The notes beneath the pieces are model-generated. The model was given only the letters and a program-made list of their open reading frames with translations. It was not told the origin of the DNA and ran no database searches. Shown here piece after piece: positions 35,101 through 50,644 of a DNA stretch of 64,000 bases (position 1 is the first letter of the stretch; every line of letters begins with the position of its first letter). Location of the stretch: the NCBI GenBank assembly GCA_013115145.1, contig JAAPAO010000003.1:1-64000 (forward strand). The letters are read 5' to 3'. The stretch is from Perkinsus chesapeaki. Its lineage: Eukaryota > Perkinsozoa > Perkinsida > Perkinsidae. The translations under genes and the position numbers were made by a program.

Positions 35101-37130
35101 GCTGCTTGACTATTAGTACAGGGACGCTGATGCAGGGTCACCAGCTCAGCTGGGTATAGACCTGAACAAGCCATTAGCTATTCACAAAGAGTTCAAATTA
35201 TGAGATGCCCGGAATGAACTTCAATTTCCGTGGGTCTCATCACGAGTGTCCCTGGTCTCACTCCCAAGCTCTTATATGAGCATAGCTATCGCCACTGTTA
35301 TCCTAGGCAATCACAGTTTTGAACTCTTGCAGTCAACCGTATCCGAGACAGGTGGTCGAAGGACGTTAAGGCACCCACCCTTGAACTCTCCTAGTCCGTA
35401 GATCCAGTTTTCAGAGCCTGATCGGTAGAGCTCCCACCCAACCATGCCGAAGGCGCATGCAATCCAGTGTGCAATAAGCATCTGGTAACAAGCAGGCTAC
35501 TCAGTGCTGAAAGCCTCGACAGGGTTATGAGATAACTTACAACCAAGATGCTGAATTTGACCATCCCAATAATAGTCATGATAAACGACTCGATTAATGC
35601 AGTTCCGGTTAGCGACATTGACAACTCATCCATCACGCTCTTTAACTGAAGAAGCATGTGTCCAAGGCGCAGTGCTCATTCGGTTAAGAGATATAATGCC
35701 ATAGCCGTCAACGTACGGTGGCGCTGAGAGCTTCAGAGGCTTCTTGAAAAAGAAGTTCAAAGCTTAACTCCGTGGAGTCGCCTGATTCACTTAGCCTGAT
35801 TGTCCACTCTTTACCGTCTCTAGCGGATTCGAATTATTAACTCGGAAGCGGCAAGAATTAATGACAAGCTCACTGCTCACCTTAAGCACTCGGACGAGTT
35901 TCAGGCCACGCGCAATTCTGCCGACTCGAAGAATACGAAGTAGGTTCGGCCCACGAGCACCAGCCGACTAACAGACGAATCTTGTACGCAACATCATCGC
36001 TGGCTCTTACATCTGTTCCACCTATTGCAGTCATCATCCAGGCGTAGGGGAAGGAGGCTATGAGGTCCAGGATAAACCAGCCTTTCAGATAATGCAACGC
36101 AGCCTTAAGACACGCACGGTCGGACCAGTATTGATACCAGTGCCGACCTCTTTAGCGCCCATCTCAATGATGCCGTTTGCTTTTTGGTACCCAGTGCTGA
36201 AGTTAACCAATATGTCTATTATAAAGAACCTATAGCGGGGAGCAGAGATGCAGCAGCTTCTGGTGAGTCACTAGTAGTGGGAAGTGTGCGACGAATGGAC
36301 AGTAGTTGAGCGGATTAAGGAGAAGAGATTGTCAGGGATTTGTTTCTTACACTGTGACGATATGCTCGAACACTTCATAAGCTGGAGAGAGCTGAATATA
36401 TGGGAAGGCGATTATCACGGGAACGCTGAAAGCTTGATACAAAATAATGGCGAGTAGGAGGATGTCCCAAGTGCTGCGGAAACTGAGAAAGCATTGGTGA
36501 CCTATTAGGATATGCCCTATAGGCTCACGGGCTGTCTGGCCAGACAAGGCATTCTGATCTCAGCAGGAGCTCCTTAGCCTGAACTAATATCGATGGTCTC
36601 TCTTTGCTGAACGCCTTTTGAACGCTTTCTCCTTCAGGCGTCGCGTCATATAGAGTCGCAAGGGAGGTTCTGCCAGTCCCAAGGACACTTAGACCAGCAC
36701 CAGCTAGGTTGTGATCATCGCCAATCGTTTGACGCTTCCCTATGGTTTTCTGAGACGCCAAATGCCTATGATGGAGACATCAACAGCGACGCATGCGTAC
36801 TTCCTCAGCTATGAAGTGGTCTACACAATCTTCATCGAAATCGGTGAAGAAGCCCTCGTAGGTCCGCTTCATCATAGTATGCTGTTGAGTGTCACGATGC
36901 TTCAGCTGCTTCGCTATCGCCTAACAGGTGTGAGTAACTTCCATGACACGTGATGCCGAGAACCGAAACTTCCTCGCAAACGAAAGGGAAAACTCTGGTC
37001 TGCTTACGTTAAAACTCTTTTGGCTAAGCTTGCGAGCAGCAGCCGTCATTGACTTTACTCTTCTCCGACTAGCTGCTGTGTCATTTGACTCGCAGATCCG
37101 CACTCGACGACCTTCCCGAATACTGCGCAT
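32108..37130 (-). CDS. cyclic-nucleotide-binding-domain potassium channel (CNG/EAG-like)
   Basis: Start ATG 37130 (MRSIREGRRVRICESND). N-terminal cytosolic exons lead to S1 (TWDILLLAIILYQAF), S2-S3 (YLKGWFILDLIASFPYAWMM), S4 with spaced arginines (LLRILRVGRIARGLKLVRVL), S5-turret (AHWIACAFGMVGWELYRSGS), pore FEAYLRSMFWSLQTIAAVG joined by a 113-nt intron to YGNVYARHW (filter A-A-V-G-Y-G), S6 (YSIIAMLLGCAAFGLTVGY), C-linker (SHFQLEQKRALSYFKRNLRL) and a cNMP domain (VEYGPNDILFEAGELADCAY, HFGELSLLV). An exon MARKILLEAAERRVKRKR is spliced (GTAACT..TTGTCAG) to a long acidic/basic tail of about 475 residues ending FGAFDL. GYG implies K+ selectivity. Ligand binding is unproven because the phosphate-binding cassette is only partly conserved. 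An intron carries a tRNA gene. Confidence 0.86.
34570..34651 (-). tRNA. tRNA-Ser (anticodon UGA)
   Basis: 82 nt. The acceptor GACAGCG pairs with CGCTGTC, followed by discriminator G. D-arm region TCCGAGTGGTTAAGG, anticodon stem-loop TGGA-CTTGAAA-TCCA with TGA at positions 34-36, a long variable arm as expected for serine tRNA, and T-arm GCAGGTTCGAATCCTGC. No intron. It lies within a 180-nt intron (34530-34709) of the potassium channel gene and in the same orientation. Confidence 0.96.
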
Positions 37131-37669
37131 ACTGTAGCTCCCTGTATGAGGTGAGTGTACGCTAGATGCACTTGACTGATAATAATCACTCAGTAATCCA
37201 CGGTGAAAGCCCGACACAGTAACACAAAGTGTGTTTTTGCACGAGAAATAGAATTGTTGGTGCATGTTATCCTGCCAGTTGTGACGCGTGCTCGTACAGG
37301 GCTTGTAATGGGTGAAGCTCCCTCGTAATTAGTTCTTCTGGTGCACCTGATGCAAAAACAGAATGCAATATTCTCATGCTCATTCAGCGTTCGATATTTT
37401 ATATATGAAACGTTGAAGGAGCATGATACATGCTGAACATAACTTGTACAGTACAAGTACAAGTACTGCGCATGCGATGTCTGTGAGAGAAGGCGCTTGA
37501 AGTTGCAAGAAAACCCGAGTTGCTAAGAATGTGTTGCGCGGTGTATAGTCCATGTGTCGCAGTGCGACAGTCGCACGCGCGACGTGACGTGTGCGGACCC
37601 CGGCGGAATCACTCCGCACTGCGGAGCAGAGTCTACGTGAAGCACCGAAGTGAAGAAAGTTACGAAAAC
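37131..37669. other. upstream region of the channel gene
   Basis: About 540 nt between the channel start codon and the tRNA-Gly gene. AT-rich near 37350-37470, including a repeated GTACAAGTAC-type stretch around 37448-37465. Probably contains the channel promoter; nothing more specific seen. Confidence 0.4.
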
Positions 37670-37740
37670 TGCACCATCCGAGAATCGAACTCGGGTCACA
37701 ACGATGGCAACGTTGTATTCTACCACTAGACCAATGGTGC
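37670..37740 (-). tRNA. tRNA-Gly (anticodon GCC)
   Basis: 71 nt. The acceptor GCACCAT pairs with ATGGTGC, with discriminator A. D-arm GGTCTAGTGGTAGAAT, anticodon loop TTGCCAT with GCC, and T-arm CCGAGTTCGATTCTCGG. No intron. It stands alone between the potassium channel gene and the coiled-coil gene. Confidence 0.97.
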
Positions 37741-38492
37741 TGATGCTTACAACTTGCTCAAAGCACAATCACACCTCAAGAGTTCTAATCAAAGCAGTTT
37801 TGGAGGTCCACAGTATGTTACTACGGAAGCTAGCCTCATGTATAGTTCAGTATTCCTCAAGTGGGCGAAAGCCGGTTGAACGCCCGACGAAAACCTTCAC
37901 AGTGCGAAGAATTCGGGCCGCGGTCACATCTGCACCGAGGTCACAAGTACTGTAGTTGCGAAGATTTTCGCAGTTCTGGTACGAGTCCCAGGCACTAAAG
38001 ATCCCAGCTCTATCGGTTACCAACATATCTCGCGCAATCGACAGCATCTGCGACTTCGACCTCCGACTCTGCTGATCCCCAAAGGTGCCTTTCTACAGCT
38101 GCCCGGAGTCTGCTAATTCCCTCACTCTGTAGTGCTGTTACGTTTGCCTTCACTTGACATCCGGCTTGCGAGGCGACATCTACGTTATTTAGTGAAGCTC
38201 GTAACCTGCAGAACGCCGCTTACTGTTTGCGATCAGCCAATCTGCACACTGCAGTACCGCGTACTTCGTGGTATCACTTCGCATTAGAAATGCAGCCGCA
38301 CCCTCTACCTGTGACTACACGAGCACCTGGTGGCCTCCCCGACACAATGTTACCTTCTCTCGGGTCGCATTCGCTAGCCCACGCGCCAATACTTCTACCG
38401 CCTGCCATGGATAAGAAATTGTCAAGGCAACAAGCAGTGTTTCAAAGCGCCATGCGGAGTCAAATAACTGAGCGGGATGGAGGTTCGCTTCC
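37741..38492. other. unassigned spacer
   Basis: About 750 nt downstream of a minus-strand coiled-coil gene. Short frames on both strands without motifs; probably that gene's 3' region and unannotated DNA. Confidence 0.35.
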
Positions 38493-39262
38493 TCAAACTA
38501 CTTCGCCCGCTTCCGGAACATTCTTTGGATCAAGTCCTGCACGCTCGAGCTTGACGAGAGCCTCTTTCAGAAGGAACCAAGCTGGAATAGGATTCATGCC
38601 AACAGAAAGCTCCTTCGCCTCAGACAAGTGTCTCTTCGCTGCCTATGAATAAAGTCAGCAATATCTCAACAAAAATTTGTCGCACTTCCTGTCGCTGATC
38701 TACAGCGACTTGCAGTTTCCTCTCGATCATTTCGGCGAGCGTTTTTATTTCGCTGTCGACTTCAAGCAGACCTTTCCTTTGTTCTATAGTCGTTAAAGCA
38801 TTCCGCATCTCGTCGATCGCGCCGTAATGGAACGCTTGGCGAAACGCTCTGAGTGTACAGAGATCACCCGATCGTATTTAGGACTCCAACCAGGAGCGCG
38901 CTCAGGCTCCCTATCGACGCCTTACCTCCGCGTCTGGCGTATTTTTCTCAACCGTTCCTCGCATCCCCTTAGCGCCTTCGCAACATCTTCCATCCAGCCT
39001 ATCCCTGATTGTTTTGCCGCAAGCTTTGCCGCAATCAACTCTTTCTCTGACTTCGCAGCCTGCAAACGCGCCACTTCTCTGAAAATTTATCCTTACCGGT
39101 CAAAACCGTCACAAGCAATCGAAACGACCAATTGGACGTTCAGACGCAAGCGGTATGGAGCGACTCTCACATTTCAACGTAGTTCTCCAGCCCACGGATA
39201 GGAGCGCCTCCGTAAGCGACCTTCGGCCTCTCTGGCTCTTTGCTGAGCCTGTCAAGTCTCAT
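38493..39262 (-). CDS. uncharacterised coiled-coil protein
   Basis: Not recognised as a family. A phase-consistent four-exon model: ATG 39262 (MRLDRLSKEPERPKVAYG), GTGAGA..TTTCAG intron, EVARLQAAKSEKELIAAKLA and GWMEDVAKALRGCEERLRK, GTAAGG..ACTCAG intron, HYGAIDEMRNALTTIEQRKG and EIKTLAEMIERKLQVAVDQR, a very short 28-nt GTTGAG..CATAG intron, then AAKRHLSEAKELSVGMN and FLLKEALVKLERAGLDPK, stop at 38493-38495. The protein is about 190 residues, mostly amphipathic helix rich in Glu/Lys/Arg. The frame is open upstream of the chosen ATG, so a further 5' exon is possible. Confidence 0.52.
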
Positions 39263-40273
39263 CAATGCATAAGAAGCAGGCACTCGCTCGACGAAGACTT
39301 GGTCTTCATTACGGTGTTTTACAAACCGTTTCGGAGAACACGAGCGGAGCCCGGAGCAGGGTAACGCCTGACAGGACCGAGAACACTGGTGAACCAGCCA
39401 CTGAGAGGAATGAGAATCTTCTAATCATAAAAACAGACACACCAGAATTACAAGTCACTAGACTAGGGTGATGAGAGCGGATGCAGCCATGATGTTGGAA
39501 CTACTATGCTACCCTACTCTATCGCTCGCGTCGAGTGTTTGCTTATAGCTAATAAATGGAAGGGGAGGGTTTGTAGAGAGGAAGACTGTATCTGATCGTG
39601 ATCAGTATGAACGATTCCGATATTCGGCTGCAGATATACCTTCAGCAGTCGACGCAATAGGCTCTGATTTCCTTCGAGGCCGCATGACATGCGATAACAA
39701 AAAACAGCGAACGCGCTTGTAGTAAAGTAATAGGGAACGTATTAGTCGCTTCATGATTCATCTCCCCAGTGTATCGCAATCGCACTCGTTCCAACTCAGT
39801 ACCACAGGCGAATCGGTGTCTCGTCCACTAACGAGCGGTGGTATGTAATAATTTCCTGAGTGTACGCTCGGTTCATCGCTCGTGTGGGAGATTGGATTCC
39901 ACTGCGTAGCAGCCAACTTGGTGTACTAGTGCGAAGTTAGTACAAACGCAGCTTTCGCACGTACATCGGTGGGTCGAGCAAATGCAGTTACTCGATGCCA
40001 TCGAGTCGATGGCCTCCTCGAATTAATTCAACCGGGTCCACCGTACACGAAACATAAAATAATGTTGATAACAAGTATGAATTGATAATCAACACCGATT
40101 TCGCTTAATCCTGCACACTATTTTACTGCAAAGCGTACTGTACGGATTACACGGCGAAAGCTGCGTGTTAGCGAGTAAAGCGTGTATGGACCGCTCATTG
40201 AATGATATGTAACGTGATTCCGTGGCTTGTTGATGAAGTACTTCGTTATGTTCCTCTTAGGCATTTCCCCTCC
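39263..40273. other. intergenic region between divergent genes
   Basis: About 1 kb between the minus-strand coiled-coil gene and the plus-strand secreted copy 3. No motif-bearing frame, RNA or repeat recognised; likely two promoters. Confidence 0.4.
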
Positions 40274-40657
40274 ATGAGAAGTACTCACATCATCGTCGCT
40301 GCCGTTCTGTCAACCTTCGCGGTTGTGATTGGTGATGAAGTTCCTCCAGGAACTTATGCTTTGATCACCCCTGACTCCGTCGACCTGCAGTCCCTCAAGT
40401 TCCCTAATGCAACTTCCCAGGTCAAGTTGTACTTCGCCGGCAAATCTGGAAGGAGAAACTTTGAAGCCACATACGAGCTCAGCGGCGAAGACTTGAAGGT
40501 GACCTTCAACAAGGAGAGTGACGTAGACATAATCCACAGACTTTATGCCGGATTCATGTCCCAAACCGTCAACCAGCCAGTCCTCGATTATCATGCCTCA
40601 CAAGAGACTATTTCCTATACCACTGCTGATGGAACTTATGCTGAGTATGCGTCGTAG
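40274..40657 (+). CDS. small secreted protein, three-copy family, copy 3 (divergent)
   Basis: ATG 40274 gives a clear signal peptide (MRSTHIIVAAVLSTFAVVIG) with cleavage likely before DEVPPG. The product is 127 residues. The mature part follows the family order: PGTYALITPDSVDLQSL, SQVKLYFAGKSGRRNFEATY, ELSGEDLKVTFNKESDVDII, then LDYHASQETISYTTADG. Identity to copies 1 and 2 is modest but the shared spacing (TY..PDxVxL, strand, FxATxELxGxDLxxTF, YDYxxxxxxYT) is hard to explain otherwise. It lacks the histidine-rich HxHPEFYA block. Single exon. Only two of the frame's upstream Met codons precede this one and neither gives a better signal peptide. Confidence 0.7.
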   Translation: MRSTHIIVAAVLSTFAVVIGDEVPPGTYALITPDSVDLQSLKFPNATSQVKLYFAGKSGRRNFEATYELSGEDLKVTFNKESDVDIIHRLYAGFMSQTVNQPVLDYHASQETISYTTADGTYAEYAS

Positions 40658-41163
40658 GATTAAACCTATATCAGCATATCTTCCCTATTAGTATCATGGT
40701 CTATCCTTTTTCACTTCGCTCTCTGAAACGCTTTCTCGTGTTTGGTTCAGGAGTTCTTGTAAATACTTGTCAAGAAACAGTAACCACTTCGTTCTGTTAC
40801 AACACTGTCGATAGTTCTGAATCCGTTTCTTGTCTGGAGAACGTACTCGGGCTTATCTGGCCGAAGACTTGTACACGAAGGATTGAGGAGAACGAAGCAG
40901 CTCGCACTGGACGCCTCTACACTTTCTGTGACCTGATGAGGCTTCACACAGTCTCTACAATGCCGGATGTTCTGTGGTCCACTTGCTTCACGTTAGTTAT
41001 AAACTCAAAGGCTGCGAGCGAAGGAAATGAGCGCCTACGGTGGACACTGTTGCTGGAGCCGAGGCTCTGAATTGCTGCGAATGACATAGTCATTAACTCA
41101 TGCACATAATAATAATAAACACTTGACAGTGGTGTACTGCAACATTATCATATCATTGCTTCT
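40658..41163. other. 3' region of secreted copy 3
   Basis: A plus-strand frame (40696-41070) follows the stop but shows no motif and is not similar to the family. AATAATAATAAAC near 41105-41120 could serve as polyadenylation sequence for the minus- or plus-strand gene. Confidence 0.35.
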
Positions 41164-43339
41164 TCAACCTGGGGAGTCCGGCAATCTGCGGCTGCCACAA
41201 GAGCAGGCCTTCCTCAACCGCCGGAGAGCCCGCGTGGAACGCTCTCTACTCTCTGATCCACACCGGACCAAACTGGCCAGTTGAGAGCGTCGCCCATGGG
41301 CTTTCGGAAGCACCTCGAGATTCCGTTGTACGTCGCTACTAATAATCGAAGATTCCTGATCTGACACAGCTACTTTCCGCTCGGGCGCAGTGGGGGGCCG
41401 CCCAGCATTTTTGCTGCGGCTTTTCGATTGCGGCCAGAAGAAGTCCTGCCTTCGCTGGTGAGCCTAAACAGTGAGCCTAGCTTTCATGTGGCATCCTCAG
41501 CTACCCTCACCCGAGGATCCTTAGCACGATGAAAATCAAGAAGTTCTTCTACTTCTTCCTCTCCAACAAACGCAGAGTCCTCAGACACAGGAGAGCCACT
41601 GGTATTCGCCCGTGATCCACATATGAGCAGCCACCGTTCTCTGAGCTGGTCTTCTGGAACAGCCGGACTGTCCCTTGCTGTCACCCTTTCAAGGCATATA
41701 TTGTCGTCAACAGACTCGGGATGGCACATTGCTGCAGGTAAGGTGAGCCGTTTTGGGCGGTCTGAAAGCAAAGATCATGGGAGCTCGTAGCGCTGTGCTC
41801 TCTGTTGAGAATCTCGACGCCTGTAGGCCGAGCCACGAAGCCGTCGCTATGCACGAAACGGCCTATCCTTTCGACTCTGTTTAGGTCTTCTTCAAGTTAT
41901 TCGCACGAACAGATAAGCCCATACTCCCCACCTGCCGCTGCGGCTTCTGCCTCCTTCTTCTGTCGTTCCTGAACGCTTCGCTTGAGGACTGCCTTTTCAC
42001 GAGCCAGTGACGCCTCAAGCTCTTTGATACGTAAGTCGAGCGCCGTTGAGAACTCCCTTTCATCGAGCTCAGAGCGCCCTGTCGGTGGCAGCCCCAGCAC
42101 ACAATCGGACGTGCTGATTGGACGGTCGGGCGCACTGAGCAGAAACACAGTAGCGCAGGCTGCATGGCAACCAGACCATGCGATGGGCTCGCATAAGCAC
42201 AGTGTCAGTCTCCGTTTCATATGCTTCCGTTATAAACAATGTCAAATCTCCATGACACTACCCATACCAGAGTCCCATATCATATGGGCTACAGTTGGGA
42301 ACGATAGCCGCGGTGAGTTATTTGAGCTTTCTAATGCAATCACCATTGCTGAACTCGATCCTGGAGTCAGTTTGGTCCCAAGACAGGTTAAATACCGTCT
42401 ACGCCGTGAAGAAGCGAAATTCGCTCACCTCTTATAGGCGACAGCTGTCGGTGTATCCGTCGTAATAGCGCTCATCTTCCTCTCTGATTTCACATCAACT
42501 GTATCCACGCTCTCATCATGGTACAGAAGCTGGTGGTGCAGAGCAGCCGCATCCATGCTGTTGATCACCGGCTTGGCCATAGCGACGCCTGAGGAGTCAG
42601 ATGACGCTTTATGAAGCTGTTCCATAAGGTCTGCGCACCTTCCCTCAATGCCAAAGACACATCGCGGAAGCTCTCACACAAACTGTTCATGGTGGCCAAA
42701 GCGACCTTGCCGGGCACACCGTCGGTTATTATTTCCAGGTAATCGCCCATCGCCCCGAAGGTAAGCGCGAGTTGGGTGCTCATCTGAAACGACGACGTAG
42801 GTGGATACTGAAGAACGTATATGCTATACGGTATACCACACTGAACAGGTCTCGGCCGGAGTGGTTTTTGGTACATTTCGCGGCCAATGCTACCATGAAC
42901 AAGAAGAATAAAACAGCTAAACACATAGAGGCCAGAAAAGCGCAACGGAAAAGGAATTGAATTTTACATTTAGTAGTCATTCTTTAAATTTTACTCTAGT
43001 CCACTGTACACTGTCACCGGAGAGCAGTCTTTCCAAACATACAAATTTCCGTTTTAATTCGGACGGTGATTCCCTGTGAACTCCTAGCACGGCTCTAGAA
43101 CATCTTACCTTCACCAGAGATGACGTAGCCAGCTGGTGAGAGCTCTCCTCATTAGGCTTCAATAACGAGGCCTCCTCTTCCAGTGCCGGAAGCAGCGCCT
43201 GCAGCACTCTATCACTGCACCCACCACTGTGGCACATGCCCACCTGCTCCGCTCTCAGAGCTGCCCGAGCCAGGCCAGCGATAACCTCACAAAGCTTCTC
43301 CTCTGGGTCTACTTGTGACGGCGCGTACAAATAACTCAT
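41164..43339 (-). CDS. uncharacterised multi-exon protein with a coiled-coil segment
   Basis: Family not recognised. Phase-consistent joins: ATG 43339 (MSYLYAPSQVDPEEKLCEV, ALLPALEEEASLLKPNEES), a 320-nt intron (GTAAGA..TTTCAG), MSTQLALTFGAMGDYLEIIT, a 47-nt intron (GTGAGA..GCGCAG), LMEQLHKASSDSSGVAMAK and QLLYHDESVDTVDVKSERK, an intron GTGAGC..CTCAG, DCVLGLPPTGRSELDEREF with coiled coil DLRIKELEASLAREKAVLKR, then an exon with PEDQLRERWLLICGS and EEEVEELLDFHRAKDPRVR, and a basic last exon (QSKSRSKNAGRPPTAPERK) stopping at 41164. About 500 residues. Ser/Lys-rich ends suggest a cytosolic or nuclear structural protein. Last-exon joins are less certain. Confidence 0.47.
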
Positions 43340-43544
43340 TCAACACTTCCTGCTCGTACGCGCCCGTCATACCGCTACTTTCTCCCAGAATCTCCCTCCA
43401 CTCAGAAAACGCAAAACTCAAAGTAAGGAAGGCAAGCTCAAGTTTCAAGAGCGCCTGTTATTATTAACAACAGCATGGCATTGGCCACTCAATCGTGTCA
43501 TAGACACGGTGCATGGTATAATGATTAATGACAACTCTCTCTCA

Positions 43545-44331
43545 TTAGCACTCCTCATCAGCAGTGCTAGCCCCGTCCGACTCGGCATCATGCGTCTTCG
43601 CGACAATCGCCTTGCCCAGCTCGCTCCGTGCCGATATGCCGGGTGCGACCATCAGCGCCGGAACGGCCTCGCGAGATTCGCAGACCGCCGTCGCGCTGTC
43701 AGGCCTCGATGGTTTCTGAACACAACAGTGTCCTCAATGCTTCATGCCCGATGCTTACATGTACTCCCCGGAATACGGGACTTAGGAACTTGCGAGATGA
43801 CAGCTTCTTCAGCCAGGCTGCTACGGCGTGACGGTATATTATCTAACGAGCAGGATTCCCCAAATTCGTCATAGGAAATCTCACCACGGCGACAGTCAAT
43901 AGTATAGCCGACATGACCAGAGAAATGATAACATTTAATAAAGCTTGAGCAAGGGGGAGTGGGAAGCTGGCGCGTCCATTCGGAACCGCACTTCCTCGTC
44001 TGAACACCGCAACAGTCGATAGCTCACTGTCGGACAGGAATTCTTCGGCAAGACCTACAAGGCAGTGTTGCTGTTGCTTTTCGGCGCCTCCACCGAGCCT
44101 GGGATGAGCGGCCATTGCTCCAAGGCAGTCTAAAGTCAAGGAGCTCTCGATAACCAGCTAAGATCCAAACTGTTACCATCACGCTCCTGTCCATGGATTC
44201 CTCCACCTCGTCCAGTGCGTTCAGTATCTTACTTGTAGCCGACACCTGAGCAATCACATTTTGCACTTAGCAACTTCAGATCTTACCAAGTCAGCAATCT
44301 GGCTTTCACCAGCTCGTCGACGCAAGGCCAT
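43545..44331 (-). CDS. uncharacterised small multi-exon protein
   Basis: ATG 44331 gives MALRRRAGESQIADL; a GTAAGA..GCTCAG intron leads to VSATSKILNALDEVEESMDR, an amphipathic helix. Further short introns (GTAACA..CTTTAG, GTAGGT..GTTCAG, GTCATG..GGTGAG) join PNGRASFPLPLAQALLNVII, then ISYDEFGESCSLDNIPSRRS and LAEEAVISQVPKSRIPG. A last exon SREAVPALMVAPGISARSEL ends DEEC at 43545. The join into the last exon is not phase-consistent in my reading. An apparent C-terminal membrane helix (VMSAILLTVAVV) lies in the predicted fourth intron and is probably not translated. Family unknown. Confidence 0.36.
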
Positions 44332-44993
44332 GGCAGAGCCGGCAAACACGAAGCATGTGGTGTATTTCATTTAAGTACTGATTCCGTTAACTGCAACAGT
44401 GAACCCTTGTTCTTCGGACTTGGCCTGCTGCCAACTGGTACAGCCTATCGTATAGAACTCTTCTTCTGACTTCCCCTCTACTTTACATGACACTTCAGCC
44501 CATCTTTGTCGGCTCGCCATTCGCTCCTCAAGTGCTTATTTCTAGACTAGATCTATCAATGCTGCAATATTATCGACTTGATACCTCTCCACTGGGGCCG
44601 AACCATACACTCTATTGCTGCCTGACAACCCATTCCCAATGGTTGCCAATGTAAGGTTGACTAATACACACCGAGGCTTCACACTTTACTATGATAATGA
44701 TACAATATTAATGGACCAAATAGCAACGAATAGTCCTCAGTAATTGTCCGAAAATGAGTTCTGAGTATCCCACAAAAGCACTACCAAATACCTTCATCCA
44801 CACACAATACAATTGTCAACGACCATTTGAGCCATCTTTTTATTTTTGGGCGAGCGAGATTAACTTTGCGCTGCCTTTCGCCCCACTCCGCCGCCGTGCG
44901 AAGCTGTTGTTGTTGTTGGCAAACACTAGACTCGTTGTGTATAGGACAGTGAAACGACGTTGATGATGAAGGAGGAGAGGGAATAGTAAGTGG
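44332..44993. other. intergenic spacer
   Basis: About 660 nt between the small multi-exon gene start and the FCF2 stop codon. A plus-strand frame at 44754-44963 has no motif. No RNA or repeat recognised. Confidence 0.4.
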
Positions 44994-46061
44994 TTATCTC
45001 CGCTTCTTCCAGCTGTTCTTGGCGGCTTTGCTCTTCCGCTTCACTTTGTACGGTGCTCGCAACTTCGCCATTGTTTGGGCCTCGCCCAGACGACGTTGAG
45101 TCCACGCCTGCACAGTTGGATCCTTCAAGGCATCAGATAACAACGACACTCCGGAGCCTGCGGAGATACATTCTGACACCTCTAGCTGTCTCCAAGGCAT
45201 ACCTCGAGATCTCTTGTTATAGGTTCCAGCGGCCTGACTTTCAGCACCACCACCGGCCCTGATCTTGCCGCCGCCGACCTCCACTCCAACGTGAAAGTGC
45301 GTCGGCAGCTTGTTGCTGTCCAGTCTCTTCATGAACTTCTTCGGGTCCATGTATGGCTTCAACTTGAGAATCTAAAATCAATGGACTTCCCAGTGCACCA
45401 TTGATAGACAGCAGTGATCTTACCCTCAATTCGTTTTTCATCTGGGGCGTCAGCTGCTGGCGCGGCAATCCAAACCAGCCCTCCAGCCGCTCGTCCTTCC
45501 CTCGCTTAGCCTCTTTCCTAAACCATAAACGCCCGTGAAGGGACAGCAGCACACAATGGCACTTACCTTTCTGCTGCAGCCTGCACGACATCCGGAGCAG
45601 GCGCGTTCAGAGCCAGAGCGTCTCGCCTAGGCAAAGGCTTCGTCGCCGAGTCACCTATGACCTCCTCCGGATCGACATTCCACTCCCCTATACAATAATC
45701 ATTCCTTCTCCAGTTGAGCTTCTAGCCGCCCACCTGCTTTAGCTTTTGTGTTCAAGCCGCCCAGATTGATAGACGAGCTCTCACTGGTGTGGTCCGTTGA
45801 AGCGAACGTTCGTGGTGGCTGACGCGTCGTTGCCAAGGACAAGTCAAGACCACTGAAGAACTCCCCTCCAGCCTCCGCAGTGCCTTTCGCCACGCCCCTC
45901 TGAGGCTTCCCAGCGGTATCTGACAGCGCCTCCTTTGACAGTAAAGTGTGGTATAATGGAAACCCACCCTCAGCTGCGACCTTCGCCTTCAGCCTGTCGC
46001 TGACGAACCTCATAACGAAGTCATCATCATCATCGCTGTCATCCTGCAAAGTCGTCGACAT
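44994..46061 (-). CDS. FCF2: FCF2/DNTTIP2-type pre-rRNA processing factor
   Basis: ATG 46061 (MSTTLQDDSDDDDDFVMRF) opens an acidic N-terminus typical of nucleolar proteins. The Fcf2 domain is read across two introns: ERLEGWFGLPRQQLTPQMKN (family WFGLPRxELTPELKRDLQ), then KPYMDPKKFMKRLDSNKLPT and HFHVGVEVGGGKI (family LDPKRFYKKxDSKKLPKYFQVGTIIEG). The C-terminus is basic, KLRAPYKVKRKSKAAKNSW, stopping at 44994-44996. In yeast, Fcf2 acts in early pre-rRNA cleavage for the 40S subunit in the nucleolus. The family's usual C-terminal basic extension is present. It is on the same strand as SRP54, whose stop lies 195 nt upstream. Confidence 0.82.
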
Positions 46062-46256
46062 CAGAAAACAACAACTACAATTGGGACACATTGGCGTAAG
46101 GAGAGCACAAGCCACGGTGTCGAAGACAAAGGATTAGTGAAGGAGTGCGGGCAATGCTAAGCTGGTACTGGTTCATCACAGTTGAAGCCTTCGACTGTGA
46201 GCTGGAGCTCCGGTCGATACAAACACTGGCTCGTTAAGGAACGATGATCATCATCA

Positions 46257-50405
<4,149 letters not shown>

Positions 50406-50644
50406 CTACAATCAACTTGAGAAGACCACGACAACCAAAGTCCAGGCCAACACAGCAACATGGGACATAAAAAACTGCGAAAAGTAGCCATGAAGAACTG
50501 CTGGACATTCGATCACGGACAGCACCGGGCAACCGACCCGACAAGACCAAGTCGATAGCGAACACCAGGTGATGAGAGTTACCAAGGCGTCGCAAATGAA
50601 CCGCATCGGAGAAGCCCATTTCATACCGCTCCTTCTCCTAATCA

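Noticed and set aside
42780-42980. small membrane protein (FLFMVALAAKC) on the minus strand
   Set aside because: The stretch lies in the 320-nt intron of the gene at 41164-43339, just upstream of a TTTCAG acceptor; T-rich intron sequence reads as hydrophobic residues.
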